From Paenibacillus terricola (lineage in GTDB: Bacteria > Bacillota > Bacilli > Paenibacillales > Paenibacillaceae): a DNA stretch of 64,000 bases. The stretch lies in the NCBI RefSeq assembly GCF_014779765.1, contig NZ_JACXZA010000007.1, positions 124,001 through 188,000 on the forward strand, read 5' to 3'. A program made the translations under genes and the position numbers. Below, piece after piece: positions 42,114 to 50,782 of this stretch. Position 1 is the first letter of the stretch. Each line of letters starts with the position of its first letter. The notes under the pieces were generated by a model. It made no database searches, was not told where the DNA came from, and saw only the letters and a list, made by a program, of their open reading frames with translations.

Positions 42114-43010
42114 CTATTTCATTTGAATCCAACTATCGTAATAGTGAATCGCAATGCCAGCATAGGCCGGATGGCTCTGATACTGTTGATGCACCGTCTG
42201 CAGTTGGCTGTCCATGTATGCTTTGCCTTCCTCATAGAAGGTTACAAAATCGTTCGCCTGCGAGAGACGTCCCGTCTCCACCGCAATGGTCCCTCTTACG
42301 CCGTAGGTTTGGAACAGCTTCATCTCTTTGGCTGCGATGTTGATGATGCCGTCGGTTCCCTCCGCCGTATCGCGGTAAGCCATGATTGCTATGTTCTTCA
42401 CGTGCTGGCACAGCCACTCTGCCATATTGCCTTTGCCGTATTGATTGTCATAGGTCACGCCATAGAACCAGAACGGAATATCAATACCCAAAATCAGGCC
42501 TAATTGTGCACTTTGATTCTCGAATAGCACCATCATCGATTGATACGCGGTCAGAATCTGATTCTGCTCACTCTCGTAATTACCCAGCTCATAAGGTTCA
42601 ACATCCAAGTGAATGCCGTCGAATTTCTCGGTAACCATTGCAGTCGACTGGTAGGCCGTCAGCCAGTTCAGGAATGCATCCTGAAGCGCTTCGCCCCCTG
42701 CGTCCACCCACTGCGGAGCGCCGTCGAGTGCATGTACTTGAATGCCGCTGGCATGCGCCAGGCCAATGAACTTGCGGTAGGCTTGCTTATTAACAGCTGC
42801 ATCTACTTGAAGCAGCAGCGTATCTACTTTGCGATCCGTCAAGTTACGAATAACCTTCTCCGGCTGCGTCGCAATCTTGGCAGCGTCCCAGAGCCAAGTC
42901 GTAATATTCGTTTGATCCGGATAGGTAATCTTCTGCTTCGCTTGAGCGGCGACCGGGAAGATGGTGCAGCAGATGAATGCCAACGTTAGAATCGTGATGA
43001 ACCTTCTCAT
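42114..43010 (-). CDS. Secreted TIM-barrel glycosidase-like protein under riboswitch control
   Basis: 298 residues with a clear signal peptide (MRRFITILTLAFICCTIFPVAAQA). The rest reads as a TIM barrel: VDTLLLQVDAAVNKQAYRKF, FDGIHLDVEPYEL (acidic strand-4 motif like GH18-type enzymes), LGIDIPFWFYGV and IAIMAYRDTA. I cannot name the family. A GEMM-I riboswitch and terminator lie directly upstream, so expression should follow cyclic di-GMP. It precedes the polysaccharide operon and may trim that polymer (inference). Confidence 0.75.
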   Translation of the reverse strand: MRRFITILTLAFICCTIFPVAAQAKQKITYPDQTNITTWLWDAAKIATQPEKVIRNLTDRKVDTLLLQVDAAVNKQAYRKFIGLAHASGIQVHALDGAPQWVDAGGEALQDAFLNWLTAYQSTAMVTEKFDGIHLDVEPYELGNYESEQNQILTAYQSMMVLFENQSAQLGLILGIDIPFWFYGVTYDNQYGKGNMAEWLCQHVKNIAIMAYRDTAEGTDGIINIAAKEMKLFQTYGVRGTIAVETGRLSQANDFVTFYEEGKAYMDSQLQTVHQQYQSHPAYAGIAIHYYDSWIQMK

Positions 43011-43036
43011 TCTGCTACCCCCCTCGCCTATCGTGG

Positions 43037-43075
43037 AAAATAAAAAGCACAGTCCGATGGTTACCGAACTGTGCT
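43037..43075 (-). terminator. riboswitch expression-platform terminator
   Basis: AGCACAGT / ACTGTGCT arms (43046-43075) followed on the minus strand by TTTTTATTTT, placed between the GEMM-I aptamer and the ribosome binding site of the 43010 gene. Confidence 0.85.
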
Positions 43076-43127
43076 GGATTCACACAATAAAAGAGTGGTG
43101 TAGTGATCGCTGCGTCACTATAGACAC

Positions 43128-43228
43128 GCTTCGTTCGGCAACTGGCTGCCATAAGTGAATGCTCACCCTTAGGCCCTGTAGTTTTGCGTCCCTGCCTTAT
43201 CGACAGGTTTGCCATTATCGTGAAGCTT
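43128..43228 (-). ncRNA. Cyclic-di-GMP-I (GEMM-I) riboswitch
   Basis: On the minus strand the hallmark segments occur in the right order: GGCAAACC near 43215, GGGACGCAAA after a short hairpin, GGCCTAAG, then TATGGCAGCCAGTTGCCG. In GEMM-I aptamers these make the ligand-binding three-way junction and the tetraloop/receptor contact. A terminator follows about 55 bases later and then the secreted glycosidase-like gene, so it is a transcriptional switch. Whether ligand turns expression on or off needs folding; an anti-terminator cannot be settled by eye. Confidence 0.9.
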
Positions 43229-43326
43229 CTTTACGTGTCGTCCGCTGCCGCGATCAACGAGAAGCTTGCTTTGTTCCTATCATATTGGAATCCAATCGAC
43301 TTGTCCAGCCAAATTATGACACGTTT

Positions 43327-43944
43327 TTAGAATATGATCTCATAACAGCCAATGAGAATGAGCAGCACACACCCTATGATGCCTGCATATTTGCCAAGCG
43401 GCGAATGGGCGAATTTAAACCCGATACGGACGCCGGCTTCAACTGTAAGAAGGGAGAACAGTCCAATCGATATGGAGCAGAGCAGCGGAGAAACGCCGCT
43501 AACGCCTGCACCAAAGCTGCTCGCCATCGAGTTGATCGATAAAGCAAGACCGATCGACAACGATTCTGCGCGTGATACGATGTGTTCCTCTTGATCTGAC
43601 TGTTCGGCCTCCGTGCCGGTGCTGTTGTCAGGGGCTGCCCCCGCCCCATGCTCCCGCGTCTCGGCTTGTCCAACTGTCTGATTGACCAGTTGTGTCCGAA
43701 TTCCCCATCCTCCCAGGGCAACAAGAATTAAACCGCCTATGATATTTCCCCATACAACCGGAAAAAGCTGTGACAACAACGCCCCTACCGTCATCGTCAC
43801 AAACGCTGCACCTGCGGATAATACGGCAATGAACAGATTGGATACTAAAGGTACTCGTGTTGAACGAGCACCAAACGTAATGCCAACCCCAAGATTATCA
43901 ATATTCGCAGCAATTCCAATGACCACAATTGTAATCCAATGCAT
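43327..43944 (-). CDS. YtaF/MntP-family membrane protein, copy 1
   Basis: About 205 residues, six TM helices in two repeats. IGIAANIDNLGVGITFGARSTRVP and LALSINSMASSFGAGVSG carry the paired Asp/Asn motifs of the MntP/YtaF family (putative Mn2+ efflux or sporulation membrane protein). The central cytoplasmic loop is long and Glu/Gln-rich. ATG 43944 (HWITIVVIG) matches the start of the paralogue at 57374. A third, broken copy is at 45741. Confidence 0.82.
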   Translation of the reverse strand: MHWITIVVIGIAANIDNLGVGITFGARSTRVPLVSNLFIAVLSAGAAFVTMTVGALLSQLFPVVWGNIIGGLILVALGGWGIRTQLVNQTVGQAETREHGAGAAPDNSTGTEAEQSDQEEHIVSRAESLSIGLALSINSMASSFGAGVSGVSPLLCSISIGLFSLLTVEAGVRIGFKFAHSPLGKYAGIIGCVLLILIGCYEIIF

Positions 43945-44304
43945 GCTCCTCCCCACCTCTCTTAGTAGCAGGTCGGGCGGCAGCCTCCCATCATCCTGAA
44001 TCTTGTATCCGCAGCGTATCGGAAACGTTCAAAGTTTCACAAACGACTGTAGTTTCGCAGTTGAACCAAAGCCTATAATACGAGGAAGAAACCACCCATG
44101 CCAGCATTTCGGCTGACCTCTCATCATCCTACGAGTGAAATCGCAGGGATGGACCTTCTACATTCTATGTTCCGCTCCCTGCATTCGTGCATGCTTGTCC
44201 TAGACGACTATCATCCGGTCGGAGCCACCCCAAGTCCCAATCCACCGAGAAATTTAAAAAGTCCATCGCTAGTTCAGCAATGGACTCCCTTAATTAATGA
44301 ATGA
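43945..44304. other. 360-bp intergenic stretch, no intact gene
   Basis: Between the YtaF-like gene's start and the sigma pseudogene's stop. Only the terminator at 44256-44285 is recognisable; the short plus-strand frame at 44098 has no binding site or family. Confidence 0.5.
44256..44285 (-). terminator. terminator after the sigma pseudogene
   Basis: GTCCAT / ATGGAC arms with an inner GCT/AGC pair, TTTTTA on the minus strand. Confidence 0.65.
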
Positions 44305-44883
44305 TTAGTTCCCATACATCTCCTTCGCGACGTCTACGCTAAAACCCAACTCGACGGACGCCTGCGCCAGAAACTCCTGCGAAAAGTAGTAGTCGCGCCA
44401 CTTTACTATGGTCCCGTCCTCAATCTGTAATTCGATTACGCTGCTCAGAGACGGTGCTCCTTCGGCATCCAGACTGGTTACGACGACTGCCGTCCGCCCC
44501 CATAAGGAACGAAGCTCTGCGTGCAGCGGCTCGCGCACCTTCTCCCAATCTGCCAAGCACGACCGCTCCATCTGCGCACGCCCATACACGCGGAAGGCTA
44601 ACAGGTCATGCTTGCTGCGCCTGCACTGATCGATCCAGGTGTTGCTTGCTATCCGGAATAAGTAGGCCTTGGGCTGAAGTGGTTGATGCAGCTGCGGCAG
44701 AATCGCATAAGCCTTCATTACCGCCTCCTGCATGAGATCCTCTGCATCCCATGGCGATTTCGTTAGTGCCATACAATATCGCCACAGCTCTTAACGATAA
44801 GGTTCAATCACCTCGTTATATCTGCGCTGCAGCTCTCGTGTCAGCGGCTCCAGTTGCTCCAAGCCATTCCCCTGCTCCTGCAT
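44305..44883 (-). pseudogene. Broken ECF sigma factor with SnoaL-like tail
   Basis: Read from the ATG at 44883 (GAGGGAG upstream), the frame gives MQEQGNGLEQLEPLTREL...EPYR, then an in-frame TAA (44791-44793), then ELWRYCMALTKSPWDAEDLMQEAVMKAYAI, plainly sigma region 2. Region 2 ends near QCRRSKHD and is followed at once by a SnoaL-like segment (WEKVREPLHAEL..VIELQIEDGTIVKWRDYY), so region 4 is also missing. Two lesions argue for a decayed gene. Translation from the internal ATG at 44772 could still give a 155-residue product. Confidence 0.75.
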
Positions 44884-44917
44884 CTTAAGACGGCTCCCTC
44901 TTATTAAGTCATCGTAT

Positions 44918-45601
44918 CTACTTCATAGACGGATAAGAGTGATCAAACGAATCGCGGTTGCTTGAAATTTCGGCCAGTGCATTCAAAATATCGTTAGGCT
45001 TGTAAACCAGCCTTGTCGGATAAACGGACTCCACCCGGTCCAAGCTTCCTTCTCCCCAGAGTGCGGCAATACTTAGCATTTGCGCCGCGTGAGCGGCTCG
45101 AATATCCGTCGGCTGATCGCCGATATAAACACAACGCTCCGGGGCCGCATTTAACTGCAATGCCGCTGCCAGCAAAGGATCTGGACTAGGCTTGTGCAGA
45201 TCCGTGTCCTCCTGAGCGATAATGACCTCGAACCAGCTGTCTAGACCTTTAGCCTTTAGTTCATCTATTGCATTAACCCTTCGTTTGGAGGTTACAATCC
45301 CCATGCGGTACCCCCGAAGTTTCAGCGCAGCGAGCAGTTCCGGAACACCCTTGTAGCAAACAAGCTGGTCTTTGCGATCAAGGTAATATTCGGACATCAT
45401 CATTAAAATCCGTTCAACCAGTTCTTCACTGAACCATTCACGATAGACAACTGGTAACGGTCGTCCGAGCAGCTGCTCATATTCATCCTCCGTCGGCTCT
45501 CTGCCCAACACCTTCTCGAAACCATAGCGTGTGCTAGCCTTCGCAAGCGATTCACTATCCTGAATCGTCCCATCCAAATCCCATAAAATAACGTCGATCA
45601 T
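44918..45601 (-). CDS. HAD-superfamily phosphatase (subfamily IA)
   Basis: 227 residues with all HAD motifs: WDLDGTIQDS (nucleophile Asp 8), VTSKRR (motif II), HKPSPDP (motif III Lys) and GDQPTDI (motif IV), plus an alpha-helical cap between I and II. Resembles PpaX/phosphoglycolate phosphatase-like enzymes; substrate open. Starts 35 bp downstream of the sigma pseudogene's original start, opposite end. Confidence 0.87.
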   Translation of the reverse strand: MIDVILWDLDGTIQDSESLAKASTRYGFEKVLGREPTEDEYEQLLGRPLPVVYREWFSEELVERILMMMSEYYLDRKDQLVCYKGVPELLAALKLRGYRMGIVTSKRRVNAIDELKAKGLDSWFEVIIAQEDTDLHKPSPDPLLAAALQLNAAPERCVYIGDQPTDIRAAHAAQMLSIAALWGEGSLDRVESVYPTRLVYKPNDILNALAEISSNRDSFDHSYPSMK

Positions 45602-45740
45602 AGAATGTCACCACTTTTATGAATGATAAAATGAAACAATCCCCTTAAATCTCTTATTCACTATCATAACGGATAGCATGAATCGAGAGATACAGGGGAT
45701 TGATAAAAAGAAATAAATGGCCATATGGGTTTCAGCCCAG

Positions 45741-45785
45741 TTAGAAAATAATGTCGCAGCAGCCAATAAGAATTAGCAGCAAACA
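45741..45785 (-). pseudogene. C-terminal scrap of a third YtaF/MntP copy
   Basis: The minus strand reads CLLLILIGCCDIIF then stop, matching the last residues of the copies at 43327 (CVLLILIGCYEIIF) and 56802 (CLLLIAIGCYEVVV). It starts within a few bases of the stop codon of the kinase-like gene, as if a deletion joined them. No start codon or upstream part remains. Confidence 0.75.
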
Positions 45786-45790
45786 CCTGG

Positions 45791-46285
45791 TCAAAGCTGC
45801 CCCAAGACCCATTCTTTAATTTGTTGCGCCACTTGAGTCACAGGGATATTGGAGGTATTGATAATCGGGAGCCTCGCCTTATCAAACTCAGCGTGCTGCT
45901 TCTCCGCATAGGCTATCGTCTGATTGATACCATTGGGCGACCAGCTTTTACGATTCTCTAAGCGTTGTCTGCGCGTATCTCTGTCGCAATGAAGGAGTAA
46001 GAAGCGTGGTTGATCGAAGTGGTGGATGAAATCGCATACGAAGATGTTATACGGGTAAGGCACTGCGCCAAACAAAATCGTCGTATTCCCGTTTAACGCA
46101 TTATAATAAGCAATTCGAATCCAGTTATTGCACGCTGATTGGAAGTCCTGACCAATTACGATGATATCCATGTCGTACACGTTGTAGCCAGTGCCTAACA
46201 TAACTCCTACTTCAGACGAAGTCGTTGATTTACCAGAGCCGCTTGTACCTGCAACAATATACAGTGGAAATGTCAGCTCAATCAC
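45791..46285 (-). CDS. P-loop kinase-like protein (AAA_18/adenylate-kinase-like)
   Basis: 164 residues: Walker A GTSGSGKST (13-21), an Asp in YDMDIIV, and an Arg-rich lid (CDRDTRRQRLENRKSW). Resembles small nucleotide or shikimate-kinase-like P-loop proteins; substrate unknown. GTG start with only a weak binding site. The end of the gene abuts the YtaF scrap, so the present C-terminus may not be the ancestral one. Confidence 0.75.
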   Translation of the reverse strand: MIELTFPLYIVAGTSGSGKSTTSSEVGVMLGTGYNVYDMDIIVIGQDFQSACNNWIRIAYYNALNGNTTILFGAVPYPYNIFVCDFIHHFDQPRFLLLHCDRDTRRQRLENRKSWSPNGINQTIAYAEKQHAEFDKARLPIINTSNIPVTQVAQQIKEWVLGQL

Positions 46286-46426
46286 CTATCCTATGCCCGC
46301 CATTGATTCGATGGATCGTAGTTAACTACCAATCTACCGAGATTACTAGTAGTTTATGAAATAATGCTCAGGCACGTCCTCCGCACATGCTATATAACCG
46401 TCAACAACAATCGAGCGCCCACTATG

Positions 46427-46465
46427 CAAAAGGACAGCTGCTCAGATCGGAGCTGCTGTCCTTTG
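46427..46465 (-). terminator. terminator of the MarR gene
   Basis: CAAA-GGACAGC / GCTGTCCTTTG arms with an inner AGCAGCT/AGCTGCT pairing, about 55 bp after the stop codon; TTTTGC on the minus strand. Confidence 0.6.
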
Positions 46466-46517
46466 CATTGTACAATTGCACATCCCACATCCGCATATCC
46501 GTCATAACGGTTCCCGA

Positions 46518-46955
46518 CTAATCTCGAAGCACCGTCGCCCTCAGCACGCCAATTGCCTCCGACATCTGGGTGAGCTCCGCATCCTGCACCCCTTCTACCC
46601 GCTGCAGGAACAACTGCTTCATATGGGTAAAACTCTCGGCCATACGCGCCTCGCCGCTCGCAGACAATCGAACGTACTGTTTTCTCCGGTCCCCTGCATC
46701 GTCTATTTTCTCGCACAGCCCTTTGTCGGTCAGCTTCTTAATCTCTCGGCTTGTATTCGGCATCGAGATGCCTTTGCATTCGCTCAGCTGGCTCAGCGTA
46801 ATCGGCTGCTTCACCGACAGAAACTCAAGAATTTCATATTGAAGAGGGGTAATATCGTCCATCGGCAAATCCTTCGTCATCTCATAATGCAATTGATGAG
46901 CGGACGCAATCAGCGATGCCAACTGCTCGAACAAAGCTTCCTTCGACACCATCAT
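46518..46955 (-). CDS. MarR family regulator
   Basis: 145 residues, MarR fold: FLSVKQPITLSQLSECKGISMPNTSREIKKLTDKGLCEKIDDAGDRRKQYVRLS (recognition helix and wing). Divergent from the quinone-reductase-like gene at 47074 with TTATCA-based repeats between, so it probably represses that gene. GAGGAG precedes two adjacent ATGs. Confidence 0.88.
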   Translation of the reverse strand: MMVSKEALFEQLASLIASAHQLHYEMTKDLPMDDITPLQYEILEFLSVKQPITLSQLSECKGISMPNTSREIKKLTDKGLCEKIDDAGDRRKQYVRLSASGEARMAESFTHMKQLFLQRVEGVQDAELTQMSEAIGVLRATVLRD

Positions 46956-47007
46956 GAAACATCTCCTCGCACAGAGTCACGTTACTCATTTTGTTATCAA
47001 AATATAA

Positions 47008-47021
47008 TTATCATTTGACAA
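47008..47021. promoter_or_regulatory. MarR operator-like site 1
   Basis: TTATCA-TT-TGACAA, a one-mismatch version of site 2, nearer the marR-type gene. Confidence 0.45.
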
Positions 47022-47044
47022 TAAAATTTCGGCATGATAACTTA

Positions 47045-47058
47045 TTATCAAATGATAA
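47045..47058. promoter_or_regulatory. MarR operator-like site 2
   Basis: TTATCA-AA-TGATAA, perfect 6-bp arms, 15 bp before the reductase ATG. Confidence 0.5.
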
Positions 47059-47073
47059 CAAAGAAGGTGTGTT

Positions 47074-47667
47074 ATGAAAACCCTCATTATCTACACGCAT
47101 CCGAATCACCACAGCCTAAGCCATGCCTTTCTGCAGCGGACGCTCCAAGGCCTGCATGAAAACCCGCATATACAAGAGCAAGATATTCAAGTGCTCGACC
47201 TGTATGGCGAAGGCTTCGACCCGATTCTCGTGTTCAACGAACAGAAACGAAGAAGAGATATGCACGTCGAGCCTTCACTGGAGAAGTACCGGAATCAGCT
47301 GCTGTGGGCGGAACGGATTATCCTGATTTATCCGATCTGGTGGGGCCGCCCTCCTGCGATGCTGCTTGGCTACATTGACCGCATGTTCGCTTCGAATTTC
47401 GCCTATCGCGAGAAGGGCGGTTTACTTCCGGAAGGATTGCTCAAAGGCAAGTCAGTCATCTGCATCTCGACGATGAAGGGTCCGACCTTCTATCCGTTGC
47501 TCTGGCTTAACAATGCCCACAAAACTCTCATGCGGAGAGCGCTCTTCAGCTATGTTGGCATCAAGAAGGTGAAGTTCTTCGAGTTTGGCGGCATGGAGAA
47601 ACGAGAAGGCAAGCAGACGAAGAAGCTCGACCGGATTTATCGCTACTTCCGAGCCGCTGCGCAATAG
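47074..47667 (+). CDS. NAD(P)H quinone oxidoreductase-like flavoprotein
   Basis: 197 residues, flavodoxin-like fold of the NQO/KefF/YwrO type: LIIYTHPNHHSLSHAF (FMN phosphate loop), WAERIILIYPIWWGRPPAMLLGYIDR and STMKGP. Probably reduces quinones or nitro compounds with NAD(P)H. Divergent MarR regulator suggests induction by such compounds. AAGGTG precedes the ATG. Confidence 0.87.
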   Translation: MKTLIIYTHPNHHSLSHAFLQRTLQGLHENPHIQEQDIQVLDLYGEGFDPILVFNEQKRRRDMHVEPSLEKYRNQLLWAERIILIYPIWWGRPPAMLLGYIDRMFASNFAYREKGGLLPEGLLKGKSVICISTMKGPTFYPLLWLNNAHKTLMRRALFSYVGIKKVKFFEFGGMEKREGKQTKKLDRIYRYFRAAAQ

Positions 47668-47927
47668 CCGCGAAGCATTCCACAATTTGAGTACGAGGTC
47701 ATCGCGCTCGCAAGCTTCTAATACTGACGGCAATCAAATCATCTTTCATATTGAACAGCCAGTCATCGAATATCTATCGATCACTGGCTATTTATTTGCG
47801 TTCGATAACGATGGATGTTTAGCGATCACCACGATTTGCCCAAACTTATCCAAGAAACAAATCACCTCTTATCGGCGTCTATACCCTTATACTTACACGC
47901 ATACGCATAATCAACGAGGTGAACCAG

Positions 47928-50192
47928 TTGAAACCAATCCAATATAAATCTTTCGCTATCGCCGGCGCCATTGCCGGCGCTGCCCTCCTATGGGCTGGAC
48001 CAGCCTCAGCCGAGCAGCGTTTCACCGATCTGAAACATGCACAGTGGGCTGAAGACAGCATCACTTATATGGCGAACCGCGGTACGGTCGCCGGTTACGG
48101 GAATGGACAGTTCAAACCAGAAGGCCGCGTAACCCGAGCGCAAGCTGCCGCTTTCCTGGTCCGCGAGCTATACCCTGATCAGCAGGCAGACAAGAGCCCC
48201 ACCTATTCCGATGTCGGCACCGCCTACCCGTTCTACCGTGAAATCTCCATTGCAGCACGCAATGGGCTGACGGGCGGGTTCCCTGACGGCACCTTCCATC
48301 CGGATGCGCCGATTACACGCGCAGAAACGGCGGCGCTTCTTACACGGGCGTACGAGCTGACCAATGGCAATCAGTCAACTACTGGTCTGACTGACACATC
48401 CACGCATTGGGCTGTCGATCCAATTCGCACGATGAGCTCCAATGGACTGATTGGCGGTTATTCCGACGGCACCTTCCGCCCGAATCAATCGGTCTCGCGG
48501 GCGGAGTTCGCTGTCTTCATGACAAGAGTGATCCGCTTCGAGCGGGCCACTGCGATTGAAGCCCATGACTGGGATAAACTGATCTCCTATATGACCGTGA
48601 GCGAGCAGGTCGGTCAGATGCTCATGCCCGATATTCGGCAGTATAACGGCAAAGTAACGACGACCGTGAACGCAGGGATTAAGAGCAGCCTGCATGATCA
48701 AAACCTGGGCGGACTTATTATTTTCGACAAAAATATTATCGACGCCAAGCAGCTAACGACGCTTACACATGACCTGCAAGCCGAGACTGGCGACATTCCG
48801 CTCTTCTTGAGCATCGACCAAGAAGGCGGTGTCGTCAAACGGATTCCAGGCGGCACGAACTTGCCCGGACAGATGGCGCTTGGCGCGACCGGTGACGCAA
48901 CCCTCGCAGAAGCTGCAGGACGGCTGACCGGTGAGGAGCTGAAGGCGCTTGGGCTTCAGCTTAATTTTGCCCCGGTGCTCGACATTAACAGCAATCCCGA
49001 CAATCCGATCATTGGGATGCGATCCTTCAGCTCGAACCCGGATCTCGTGACGAAGCTTGGCCTATCGACGATCCGCGGCCTGAAGCAGGCAGGGGTTATC
49101 GCCGCAGTAAAGCATTTTCCAGGACACGGCGATACGACAGTCGATTCCCATCTCGGCCTGCCGGTGCTGAATCATACGCGTGAACGGCTCGATGCGGTGG
49201 AACTGAAGCCTTTCCGCGCAGCGATCGACAACGGTGTAGAGATGATCATGACGGCGCATATTGCGTTCCCTGCCGTAGATAATGACCACGTCACATCGTT
49301 GAAAGACGGCAGCAGCGTACCGATTCCGACGACGCTGTCGAAGAAGGTGCTTACGGGGCTGCTTCGCGGGGAGCTCGGCTATAAGGGCATCATTATTTCG
49401 GATGCATTCACGATGGAGGCCATTGCAGACCATTTTGGCGAAAATCAATCCGTCATCCGCGCCGTCCAAGCAGGCGTAGACATCATCTTAATGCCGCAGG
49501 ACTCGGCTGCTGCACATCAGACGCTTGTACAGGCCGTGAAGAACGGTACCATCGCGGATGATACGATTCACGCTTCGGTGAAACGGATTCTGGAGCTGAA
49601 GGCGAAGTATGGCCTATTCGAGCCGCAGGAGAGTTTGTCCTCGCAGCTTGCTGCGCTCAGCAAGCTCATCGGATCGGACGCGCATCGCGCGGTAGAGAAG
49701 GAAATCGCGGAGAAAGCGGTCACGCTGCTGGCGAGTCGCGATGGCGTGCATCCTGACGCGATTAAGTCTGGCGATCGCGTCGTCATCGCGGCGGCGAGTG
49801 AGGAGCAGGCTATGCAGCTGCAGAAGCAGCTAACGCAAGCAGCGGGTTCGTCGCTGTCGCTCAAGACGGACATTGCGGTTATTGGGCAGGCGGGCACGAA
49901 TGCGCTGCTTGATAAGGCCGACTACGCCATTGTGGCTTCCTATCAGTTCCGCAATGTGGCCAGCCAGTTCAACTGGTCGGGTACGCAAGCCGTTGTCGAC
50001 TTCCTGAACAGCCGCAATAAGCGCTACTCGCTGCTCTCACTTGGCAATCCTTACGAGACGCTGTACGTTAGCGGCATCCGTTCCAGCCTAGCTGTGTATG
50101 GCAAGCAGGAGCCGAATACGGCGGCTGGCATCAAGGTGCTGCTCGGCCAACTGGAGCCGTGGGGCGTGCTGCCAGTGACGCTGGAACAGTAG
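47928..50192 (+). CDS. SLH-anchored GH3 beta-N-acetylhexosaminidase (NagZ-like)
   Basis: About 754 residues. Signal peptide ending PASA, three S-layer homology repeats (about 30-205, each with a GYxxGxFxPxxxxxRAE/Q pattern), then a GH3 domain: DQEGGVVKRIPGGT, KHFPGHGDTTVDSHLGLPVL (near 394, His/Asp general-acid loop) and IISDAFTM (nucleophile Asp near 490), plus a C-terminal domain. Cleaves N-acetylglucosamine from peptidoglycan or related glycans at the cell surface. TTG 47928 is chosen: GAGGTG lies six bases upstream. Confidence 0.9.
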   Translation: MKPIQYKSFAIAGAIAGAALLWAGPASAEQRFTDLKHAQWAEDSITYMANRGTVAGYGNGQFKPEGRVTRAQAAAFLVRELYPDQQADKSPTYSDVGTAYPFYREISIAARNGLTGGFPDGTFHPDAPITRAETAALLTRAYELTNGNQSTTGLTDTSTHWAVDPIRTMSSNGLIGGYSDGTFRPNQSVSRAEFAVFMTRVIRFERATAIEAHDWDKLISYMTVSEQVGQMLMPDIRQYNGKVTTTVNAGIKSSLHDQNLGGLIIFDKNIIDAKQLTTLTHDLQAETGDIPLFLSIDQEGGVVKRIPGGTNLPGQMALGATGDATLAEAAGRLTGEELKALGLQLNFAPVLDINSNPDNPIIGMRSFSSNPDLVTKLGLSTIRGLKQAGVIAAVKHFPGHGDTTVDSHLGLPVLNHTRERLDAVELKPFRAAIDNGVEMIMTAHIAFPAVDNDHVTSLKDGSSVPIPTTLSKKVLTGLLRGELGYKGIIISDAFTMEAIADHFGENQSVIRAVQAGVDIILMPQDSAAAHQTLVQAVKNGTIADDTIHASVKRILELKAKYGLFEPQESLSSQLAALSKLIGSDAHRAVEKEIAEKAVTLLASRDGVHPDAIKSGDRVVIAAASEEQAMQLQKQLTQAAGSSLSLKTDIAVIGQAGTNALLDKADYAIVASYQFRNVASQFNWSGTQAVVDFLNSRNKRYSLLSLGNPYETLYVSGIRSSLAVYGKQEPNTAAGIKVLLGQLEPWGVLPVTLEQ

Positions 50193-50228
50193 GACAAGCC
50201 TACCGGGAGTCCCATCAACATACACAAA

Positions 50229-50260
50229 CAGGCTGCCGATCGGCAGCCTGTTGTTATTTT
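50229..50260 (+). terminator. terminator of the SLH-GH3 gene
   Basis: CAGGCTGCCGA / TCGGCAGCCTG perfect arms, then TTGTTATTTT. Confidence 0.85.
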
Positions 50261-50271
50261 GCAGGCAGAAG

Positions 50272-50640
50272 CTACTGCACGGAATTGAAATTGTTATTCA
50301 TGCCGGGGGAAGCGGCAAACGCCGGTTGGATAAATCCAGGATTATAGGCGTGCTGCGACTGCTGCTGCGTATGAATAGACTGCTCCACTTGCCGGCATAG
50401 GTTGGAGATCTGATTGAGCTGCTGAATCGCCAATTGATGACCTTGCAGTGCTGACTGGATGACTTGCGCTGCATGATGCTCCCGTTGAGCCAGCTCTTGG
50501 AGACGTTGTGCATTCTGCTGTTCCTGCTGCAGCAGCTGTTGATAGTTCTGGCTAGCTTGCTGGGTTTGCTGCACAAGCTGCTGAACAAGCTGCTCGGCTT
50601 GTTGAAGCGATTGATTATACGATTGATTGTTGAATTGCAA
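50272..50640 (-). CDS. Gln-rich coiled-coil small protein
   Basis: About 122 residues; no family recognised. Roughly a third of residues are Gln, in a heptad-like pattern (SLQQAEQLVQQLVQQTQQ, LLQQEQQNAQRLQELAQ) for about 90 residues, followed by a non-helical tail rich in Asn, Phe and Pro. No signal peptide or TM. TTG 50640 has AAAGGAGGT seven bases upstream, an excellent site. Composition recalls Firmicute spore-coat or cell-surface assembly proteins, but that is only an impression. One Cys (near residue 81). Confidence 0.7.
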   Translation of the reverse strand: MQFNNQSYNQSLQQAEQLVQQLVQQTQQASQNYQQLLQQEQQNAQRLQELAQREHHAAQVIQSALQGHQLAIQQLNQISNLCRQVEQSIHTQQQSQHAYNPGFIQPAFAASPGMNNNFNSVQ

Positions 50641-50782
50641 GGGTAATACCTCCTTTGATTTGAACAACGACTATTAAGATGTCATCCCACCCTGCAAAAT
50701 ATTCCTCTGTACGCACGGATTAACAAAATTCAGAATGAGGGATGTTATTTGAAGCGGCATCACATGTCAAGGGAGGACCACG

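Noticed and set aside
43015-43215. Minus-strand open frame of 66 codons before the secreted glycosidase-like gene
   Set aside because: It runs through the GEMM-I aptamer and terminator; the RNA explains the sequence.
44098-44304. Plus-strand open frame of 68 codons
   Set aside because: No binding site, biased composition, and it crosses the sigma pseudogene's terminator.
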